Assembly (NCBI GenBank): GCA_035544835.1
Contig: DASZZV010000390.1
Coordinates: 1-14,706 of the forward strand
Direction of reading: 5' to 3'
Length of the DNA: 14,706 bases
From: DASZZV01 sp035544835
GTDB taxonomy: Bacteria; Acidobacteriota; Thermoanaerobaculia; Gp7-AA8
Shown: piece by piece, positions 1 to 5,081 of the stretch
How positions within the stretch are numbered: position 1 is the first letter of the stretch
How the letters are laid out: each line of letters starts with the position of its first letter
The notes under the pieces: generated by a model
Database searches by the model: none
What the model saw: only the letters and a program-made list of their open reading frames with translations
What the model was told of the DNA's origin: nothing
Made by a program: the position numbers and the translations under genes

Positions 1-31
1 GGCGGAAAGCTTCTTCCGTTCTTGTGCCGAG

Positions 32-78
32 CCCTCATCCGGCCGCTGCGGCGGCCACCTTCTCCCTCGGGAGAAGGG
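32..78. repeat. Two-hairpin REP-like intergenic repeat
   Basis: Two adjacent palindromes are visible. GGCCGC (41-46) and GCGGCC (51-56) pair around a TGCG loop. CCTTCTCC (58-65) pairs perfectly with GGAGAAGG (70-77) around CTCG. The flanking CCCTCATCC and the GAGAAGGG end resemble a dispersed intergenic repeat type seen in many GC-rich genomes. It lies upstream of the first gene. It could be a REP-type element or act as a transcription terminator for a gene left of the window, although no T-run follows. Only one copy is visible here, so its dispersed nature is inferred. Confidence 0.5.
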
Positions 79-142
79 AGCAGCGTGACCCGTTCAGGAT
101 GCGTCGTCCCCCGGGCTGGTGACGCTCGCATATCGGTTGCGC

Positions 143-148
143 TATCAT
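143..148 (+). promoter_or_regulatory. Possible -10 box of a near-leaderless promoter
   Basis: TATCAT lies 10 bases before the ATG at 159. No convincing Shine-Dalgarno sequence lies between it and the start. If this is the -10 box, transcription would begin within a few bases of the start codon and the mRNA would be essentially leaderless. No good -35 box is seen at the usual distance (the best match, GGTGAC at 118-123, is too far away at 19 bases), so this is tentative. Confidence 0.25.
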
Positions 149-158
149 TCTGTCCATC

Positions 159-1667
159 ATGGACAACATACTTCAAGGCAGCCTCAAGCACTTCAGTGTG
201 TCTGAGCTTTTGCATTTTCTGATCGGTGGAAAAAAGACCGGTACGCTCAACCTGAACCAGGACGGCAGGAGTACCTGGATCTATGTGACGGACGGATCGC
301 TGGCCTACGCTTTTTCAAACCAGGAGCAGTTCCGTCTCGGGACGTTGCTTCAGCGACGCAAGAAAATATCGAAAGCTCAGCGGCAGCAGCTCGACGACGT
401 GATGTTGAAGGAAGGCGAGAAGTTCACGCAGGCCGCCATCAACCAGAAACTCTTCAAGCCCGAGCAGCTTCAGGATTTCCTCAAGACGCAAGTCTCCGAG
501 ATCCTTGCCGACGTCACCGGCTGGGAGAACGGGAACTTCTCCATGACCGATACGGCCAACGCCCCGGCCCTGGCCGTACCGCTGAATATCGATCTCGAAG
601 CGGTCATTGCTCAGGGGGCGATGAAGAACGAAGAGTGGCAGCGCTGCAAAGAGAAGCTGCCTGACACCGGCATGGTTTTCCGTGTCATGGGTGACCCCGA
701 GACACAGGGCAAGATCACACTTTCGGTCGATCAGTGGAAGGTCCTCTTCAAGGTTGATGGAGAACGAACGCTGGAGGATCTCGTTCGCGAGGCCGACGAA
801 GATCCGATCGAGGTTTACAAAGTAATCTTCGACCTTCTTCAGAATGGATTGATCGAGGAGCTTCCCGTCGCCGAGCGGCCGGCACGCAGCGCCGCCGCGG
901 AACGTCCCCGCGCTGCGGCACCCGAGGCGGCTCGTACCATGCCGATGGAGCCGGTTCAGGCACCACCGGCACCAGCGCCGGAGCCAAAGAAGCACGGAGA
1001 AAAACCACCTCGGAAACTCGAGCTCGATCACGCGGCGCCAGAGCCGCCAGTGCAACACCAGTCCGATCAGACGCCCGTGCCATTCATTATGGCGATGACC
1101 TCGCCGAGCATCGAGATACCTGCGCCACCGCGAACTGCGGCTCCGGAGCCACCACGCGTTGAGGTTCCAGAGCCTCCCCGTGTCCGGATTCCGGAACCTC
1201 CGCCCCCGCCGCCCGTCGAGATTCCGCGTGTGGAGGCCAGACCGGTCCAGGAAGCACCGAAGCCGGCCCATGCTCCGATGCCCGAGCAGGCCGCCACGGT
1301 CATGGAGGCGAAAATCTCGGTTGATGACATGTTCGTGGCGAGCCTCACGCTCGACACTGCCGACCGCACCTCCTTCCCGCTCTACGAGGCTGAGTACGTA
1401 ATCGGCCGCGATGCCGCCAATGCCATTCACATTCCTGATGGAAGCGTCTCGAGCGTTCACGCGCGCGTTTTCAAGGCCGGCGGCGGCTACACCATCGAAG
1501 ACCTCAAGAGCCGCAACGGAACGTACGTCAATGGAGAACGAGTGGAGAGAAAACTTCTTCAGGAGAACGACAAGATCCGTCTCGGGAAAGTCCTTCTGAC
1601 CTACAACGTGGCGGCAGAGATGAGGCCGCAAATGGCCACCATGTTCGAGACTCCACGTCCATCGTGA
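159..1667 (+). CDS. DUF4388 - proline-rich linker - FHA domain signalling protein
   Basis: This is a 502-residue cytosolic protein with no signal peptide or membrane helix. Residues 1-235 match the DUF4388 (PatA N-terminal-like) family: the opening LQGSLKHFSVSELLHFL, the TGTLNL strand and a C-terminal winged-helix-like part ending near 235. Residues 236-380 form a low-complexity Pro/Ala/Glu linker with repeated PEPPRV/IPEPP units at 328-348. Residues 395-485 form a canonical FHA phosphothreonine-binding domain: G416-R417, S431-x-x-H434 and N453-G454-T455 are all intact. DUF4388 proteins are generally linked to two-component and gliding or polarity signalling; the exact role here is unknown. 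The gene is separated from the next by a strong terminator, so it is probably a single transcript, but it shares the FHA theme with the protein at 5082-7481. ATG 159 starts exactly at the domain border and has no clear ribosome binding site. Confidence 0.88.
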   Translation: MDNILQGSLKHFSVSELLHFLIGGKKTGTLNLNQDGRSTWIYVTDGSLAYAFSNQEQFRLGTLLQRRKKISKAQRQQLDDVMLKEGEKFTQAAINQKLFKPEQLQDFLKTQVSEILADVTGWENGNFSMTDTANAPALAVPLNIDLEAVIAQGAMKNEEWQRCKEKLPDTGMVFRVMGDPETQGKITLSVDQWKVLFKVDGERTLEDLVREADEDPIEVYKVIFDLLQNGLIEELPVAERPARSAAAERPRAAAPEAARTMPMEPVQAPPAPAPEPKKHGEKPPRKLELDHAAPEPPVQHQSDQTPVPFIMAMTSPSIEIPAPPRTAAPEPPRVEVPEPPRVRIPEPPPPPPVEIPRVEARPVQEAPKPAHAPMPEQAATVMEAKISVDDMFVASLTLDTADRTSFPLYEAEYVIGRDAANAIHIPDGSVSSVHARVFKAGGGYTIEDLKSRNGTYVNGERVERKLLQENDKIRLGKVLLTYNVAAEMRPQMATMFETPRPS

Positions 1668-1694
1668 AGCCTCCGGCCTTCTGTCAAACCAAGC

Positions 1695-1725
1695 AGAGTC
1701 CCGCGTGATGAGGGACTCTTTTTTT
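1695..1725 (+). terminator. Rho-independent terminator after the FHA gene
   Basis: AGAGTCCC (1695-1702) pairs perfectly with GGGACTCT (1712-1719) around a 9-base loop. The stem runs straight into seven consecutive T (1719-1725). It begins 27 bases after the stop codon at 1667 and separates this gene from the redox gene unit that follows. Confidence 0.9.
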
Positions 1726-1732
1726 CAGGGGA

Positions 1733-1759
1733 TTGATTTCCGAAAAAGGGTGGTAACAT
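1733..1759 (+). promoter_or_regulatory. Candidate sigma70-like promoter of the flavoprotein-cytochrome unit
   Basis: TTGATT (1733-1738) and TAACAT (1754-1759) resemble -35 and -10 boxes, but the spacer is only 15 bases. A promoter is expected here because a terminator lies just upstream and the next three genes are nearly contiguous. The AT-rich stretch 1772-1793 is an alternative place for promoter or regulator contacts. Exact boxes are uncertain. Confidence 0.35.
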
Positions 1760-1791
1760 CAGCCCGTCCAAACCCAAAATCGTTTAAATTT

Positions 1792-1813
1792 TTGAGCCGA
1801 CGGAGGCTCTCAA
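1792..1813 (+). promoter_or_regulatory. Bulged leader hairpin containing a GGAGG
   Basis: TTGAG (1792-1796) can pair with CTCAA (1809-1813) and CC (1797-1798) with GG (1805-1806), leaving a 2-base bulge and a 6-base loop. The only Shine-Dalgarno-like sequence before the ATG at 1824, GGAGG at 1802-1806, sits in this structure, 17 bases from the start codon, which is further than usual. The fold could bring the site closer or mask it. The structure is short and could be chance. Confidence 0.25.
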
Positions 1814-1823
1814 GTCTGCCGCT

Positions 1824-4208
1824 ATGACATCGCACAACTACGATCTCATCATTGTCGGATCCGGACCCGCGGGGCTCTCGACGGCCTCCCATGCCCTTGC
1901 GAACGGGATCAACTACGTTCTTCTCGAGCGCACGGATCACCTCTCGGACACTATCTATTGTTACCAGGCCCGCAAGTACGTCATGGCCGAGCCGATGCTG
2001 ATCCCGGCCCGGGGTGATGTTCCTTTTCAGGCCGGCTCGCGTGAGTCGATTCTCGAGGCCTGGGACAATCACGCCAAAGAGAAAAAGCTCAACGTTCATC
2101 TGCGCCAGGAAGTGAAGTCCATCAAGAAGGAAGGCGATCTGTTCGTCGCCAAAACCGCGGTAGGCGACGAGTACCGCGGCAAGACTGTCGTGCTCGGCAT
2201 GGGCACGCAGGGAGCGCAGCGAAAGCCGGGAGTCCCCGGGGAAGAGCTGCCGCACGTTTTCTTCCGGCTCGTCGATCCTTCCGAGTACACCGACAAGGAC
2301 ATTCTGGTGGTCGGCGCCGGCGATTCGGCCATTGAGATCGCGCTGGCGCTCGCCGATGAGAACCGCGTATCGCTGGTTGTCCGCACCCCTGAGATTCTGC
2401 GCGCCAAAGAGAGCCTGACTCGCGAAGTTCAGGCGCGATCGGCAACCGGTGGAATGTCCGTTTACTACAGCACGGTGCTCAAGAACGTCGACAGCGAGTT
2501 CACCGATCTGGCCGTTCGCGGAGAGACGGTGCGCATTCCGGCGACGGTCATTTTTTTGAAGCTCGGCGCTGATCCTCCACGCAAGTTCTTCGAGAGCGTC
2601 GGCATCAAGTACACCGGGGAAGGCAAGGATGCGCGACCGATCCTGACGCAGTATCACGAGACGACCAATCCGGGGTTGTATCTCATCGGTGCGGCCAGTG
2701 GACGCGACCTCGTCAAGTTCGGTATGAACCAGGGGTTCGAGGTCGTCGAGCATCTGATGGGCCGCGAAGTCGAGCCCGCTGACGAGGCGGTCTTGAAGGG
2801 CCGGCTGCCTTTCTGGGAGGGGTCGGTTCGCGAGCGCATCGCTCATCTTCGGAACCGCATTCCGGTTCTGGGCGCAGCCGATGAGGACCAGCTTCGTGAC
2901 ACCTTCCTGTCGGCCAGCATCAAGCAATACAAGGACGGGGAAGTCATCATCCGTCAGAACGACTACACCAACGAGTTCCTCATCCTCGAGGACGGTAAAG
3001 TCGAGATCTCGATCCGTCCGGAAGGGTCGGCCGCAGAGCGCAAGGTAGCTGAGATCACGCCGGGCAACTTTTTCGGTGAGATGAGTCTCATCTCCGGGCG
3101 GCGTCGCACTGCCACAGCCACGGCGCGTGGCAAAACGCGCATCATCGAAGTTCCCCGAAAGGCCATGTTGAAGCTTCTGCACACGCAGCCGCGCGCCGCA
3201 GAGATCGTCGACCAGGCCTTCATGATCCGCGCCATTCAGGGATACCTTTTCCCCGATACGCAGAGCGCTGCGCTGAGCGAGCTGGTCTCGTTCGCCAAAG
3301 TGGAACAACAGGCCAAGGATTCCGTCATCTTCAAGGAAGGCGATCCCGGCGAGGCTTTCTACCTGATCCGCAACGGCATGGTGAAGATCGCCAAGACCTC
3401 GGGCGACAAAGAGATCATCCTTTCGTATCTCGTGGCTGGAAACTTCTTCGGTGAGAGCGCGCTGCTTTCCAACGCTCCGCGTACTGCCAGTGTCACGACC
3501 ATCTTCCCCTGCGAGTTAATCAAGTTGTCCAAGAGCGATTTCGATAAGTTTCTGGGCACCCGTCCTGAGCTTCGCGAGAAACCGCTCAAGAAGCTCGAAG
3601 AGCGCCGCGTCATGGGCCTCATCGCCGAGGCCACTCCAGGGTCGGGAAGCATCCTCGGGGATCTCATCCGGGAAGAAGTAGTCATGGGAACGGACACGCT
3701 CATCGTCGACGATCACAAGTGCGTCCGATGCAACAATTGCATCAAGGCCTGCGCGGGTGTCCACGCCGATGGTCAGTCACGACTCTCGCTCACCGGGATT
3801 CATCTGTACAACCTGCTGGCTCCGAATTCCTGCTGGCAGTGCGAGAACCCGATGTGCATGCTCGACTGTCCCCCCGACGCCCTGGCGCGCGATCCCCGGG
3901 GCGAGGTTTACATCAAGAGCAACTGTATCGGTTGCGGGAACTGTGAGCGCAACTGCCCGTACGGAAACATCTTCATGGTTCATCCGCACAAGCATCAGTC
4001 GCTGTTCGGATGGTTAGCGGGATTATTCAAGAAGTCCAAGCATGATGAAGTCGAGCGGACCATGGCCGTGAAGTGCGATCTCTGTCGGGAGATTTCCGGT
4101 GGACCGGCCTGCGTGCGCAGTTGCCCGACCGGCGCAGCGATTCGTCTGACGCCCATGGAATACCGCAACACTCTGGAAGAGCTGGTCGTTACCAGAGGGG
4201 AGAGATAG
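1824..4208 (+). CDS. Flavoprotein oxidoreductase fused to two cNMP-binding domains and a four-cluster ferredoxin
   Basis: This 794-residue cytosolic protein has three modules. Residues 5-315 are a thioredoxin-reductase/YpdA-like flavoprotein: an FAD site VGSGPAG at 11-17 and a nucleotide site GAGDSA at 164-169. It lacks the CXXC redox pair of true thioredoxin reductases, so a disulfide substrate is unlikely. Residues 355-455 and 478-580 are two cyclic-nucleotide-binding domains, with phosphate-cassette motifs FGEMSLISGRRRTA (418-430) and FGESALLSNAPRTA (542-555) that keep the Glu and Arg typical of binding-competent members. Residues 625-775 are a DmsB/NrfC-type ferredoxin with four Cys quartets: 633/636/639/643, 670/673/678/682, 701/704/707/711 and 751/754/763/767. 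The likely role is NAD(P)H oxidation with electrons passed through the clusters to the membrane cytochrome encoded 2 bases downstream. No DNA-binding domain is present, so the CNB domains probably act allosterically. Electron direction and nucleotide identity are inferred. Confidence 0.9.
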   Translation: MTSHNYDLIIVGSGPAGLSTASHALANGINYVLLERTDHLSDTIYCYQARKYVMAEPMLIPARGDVPFQAGSRESILEAWDNHAKEKKLNVHLRQEVKSIKKEGDLFVAKTAVGDEYRGKTVVLGMGTQGAQRKPGVPGEELPHVFFRLVDPSEYTDKDILVVGAGDSAIEIALALADENRVSLVVRTPEILRAKESLTREVQARSATGGMSVYYSTVLKNVDSEFTDLAVRGETVRIPATVIFLKLGADPPRKFFESVGIKYTGEGKDARPILTQYHETTNPGLYLIGAASGRDLVKFGMNQGFEVVEHLMGREVEPADEAVLKGRLPFWEGSVRERIAHLRNRIPVLGAADEDQLRDTFLSASIKQYKDGEVIIRQNDYTNEFLILEDGKVEISIRPEGSAAERKVAEITPGNFFGEMSLISGRRRTATATARGKTRIIEVPRKAMLKLLHTQPRAAEIVDQAFMIRAIQGYLFPDTQSAALSELVSFAKVEQQAKDSVIFKEGDPGEAFYLIRNGMVKIAKTSGDKEIILSYLVAGNFFGESALLSNAPRTASVTTIFPCELIKLSKSDFDKFLGTRPELREKPLKKLEERRVMGLIAEATPGSGSILGDLIREEVVMGTDTLIVDDHKCVRCNNCIKACAGVHADGQSRLSLTGIHLYNLLAPNSCWQCENPMCMLDCPPDALARDPRGEVYIKSNCIGCGNCERNCPYGNIFMVHPHKHQSLFGWLAGLFKKSKHDEVERTMAVKCDLCREISGGPACVRSCPTGAAIRLTPMEYRNTLEELVVTRGER
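4196..4202 (+). promoter_or_regulatory. Ribosome binding site that supports a CTG start
   Basis: AGGGGAG lies inside the last codons of the flavoprotein gene, 8 bases before the CTG at 4211. It is the only strong Shine-Dalgarno sequence near the start of the membrane cytochrome. No ATG, GTG or TTG lies at a suitable distance in the correct frame. It also suggests translational coupling to the upstream gene. Confidence 0.55.
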
Positions 4209-4210
4209 CC

Positions 4211-5050
4211 CTGCCTATCGTCAAATATGGACTCCGCTGGAGATTGATCTCCCTGGTGCTCCTGATCGCACTGATCGGTTCGTACGTCTGGTACAGCAAG
4301 AATGAGCCCTTCACGCATGGCGGCTCAAAGATGGGGATCATTTACGGCATCATCTCGCTGTTCCTGATGCTGCTGCTGGTGTTCTTTGGTGTTCGTAAGC
4401 GGTGGTATCGCAGCAGCTGGGGCAAAGTCGAGAACTGGCTGCAGTCCCACATCTATCTGGGCATTCTGAGTCTTCTGGTGATCGTGGCGCACACCGGTTT
4501 CCGCTTCCAGGATCGCGTCGCCATCGCCTTGTTCGCTGTCATTTCGGCAGTCATCGTCAGTGGGATCTTTGGGTCGATTCTCTACGTGACCGTACCGCGC
4601 ATGTTGACGGAGGTGGAGAGTAATCTCACCGCCGTCGAGATCTCCGACAATCTCAATCAGCTCGCCAAGACGATGGCGCGCATCTCATCGAATAAAACGC
4701 CGACGTTCCAGAAGATCTATCAGGGGTTGATGGCGGATTCCACACCGAAAGCTCTGGCCGGATGGCGTCTGATCTTCGGCGGCGGTCGCCGGAAGATCCT
4801 CGACAAGAAAGGTGAGTGGACGCAGCTGGTTGGTCTCGTGCAGAAGGAAGAACAGGACGAGCTCCGGCAGCTGCTGGTGGTCTCGCGTCAGCACAAAGAG
4901 TTGCATCTCCGTCTGCTCATGCAGCAGAAGTACAGAAACGTTCTGCAGTTCTGGCTCTTCATGCATCTGCCTCTGTCCATCGCAATGCTGGTCCTCATAT
5001 TCGCGCACATCTTTGGCGTTTTTTACTACGGCAAGATTTCCTTTCACTGA
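4211..5050 (+). CDS. Membrane b-type cytochrome with two H-X13-H pairs (putative dihaem)
   Basis: This is a membrane protein of 279 residues if it starts at CTG 4211. Five hydrophobic helices are visible near 12-28, 43-60, 80-97, 102-127 and 248-271. Helix 3 carries H80 and H94 and helix 5 carries H252 and H266; both are H-X13-H pairs, the spacing used for bis-His ligation of two b haems in cytochrome b and ferric-reductase-like proteins. Basic residues at the N-terminus and after helix 2 predict an N-in topology, placing the 120-residue loop 128-247 in the cytosol, where it could dock the upstream flavoprotein-ferredoxin. The likely role is to carry electrons from that protein to the periplasmic haem domain encoded 31 bases downstream. 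Start choice: AGGGGAG precedes CTG 4211. The in-frame TTG 4244 and GTG 4256 cut into helix 1, ATG 4331 removes it, and ATG 4073 adds an Arg/Ser-rich stretch overlapping the previous gene. No specific family name was recognised. Confidence 0.8.
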   Translation: MPIVKYGLRWRLISLVLLIALIGSYVWYSKNEPFTHGGSKMGIIYGIISLFLMLLLVFFGVRKRWYRSSWGKVENWLQSHIYLGILSLLVIVAHTGFRFQDRVAIALFAVISAVIVSGIFGSILYVTVPRMLTEVESNLTAVEISDNLNQLAKTMARISSNKTPTFQKIYQGLMADSTPKALAGWRLIFGGGRRKILDKKGEWTQLVGLVQKEEQDELRQLLVVSRQHKELHLRLLMQQKYRNVLQFWLFMHLPLSIAMLVLIFAHIFGVFYYGKISFH

Positions 5051-5081
5051 TCTGTAGCTACCGAGGTCGTTCCAACAGCGT

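Noticed and set aside
22..222. Short plus-strand open frame across the window start
   Set aside because: It is made of the hairpin repeat and runs into the start of the DUF4388 gene in another frame; no ribosome binding site or protein-like features.
1824..2780. Thioredoxin reductase identity for the flavoprotein module
   Set aside because: The fold motifs match the superfamily, but the CXXC disulfide needed for thioredoxin reduction is absent, so only a general NAD(P)H-flavin oxidoreductase call is made.
4073..4210. Upstream ATG extension of the membrane cytochrome
   Set aside because: It would overlap the ferredoxin Cys motifs of the previous gene in another frame and gives an Arg/Ser/Asp-rich stretch with no homologous look. 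The hydrophobic protein clearly begins near 4211.
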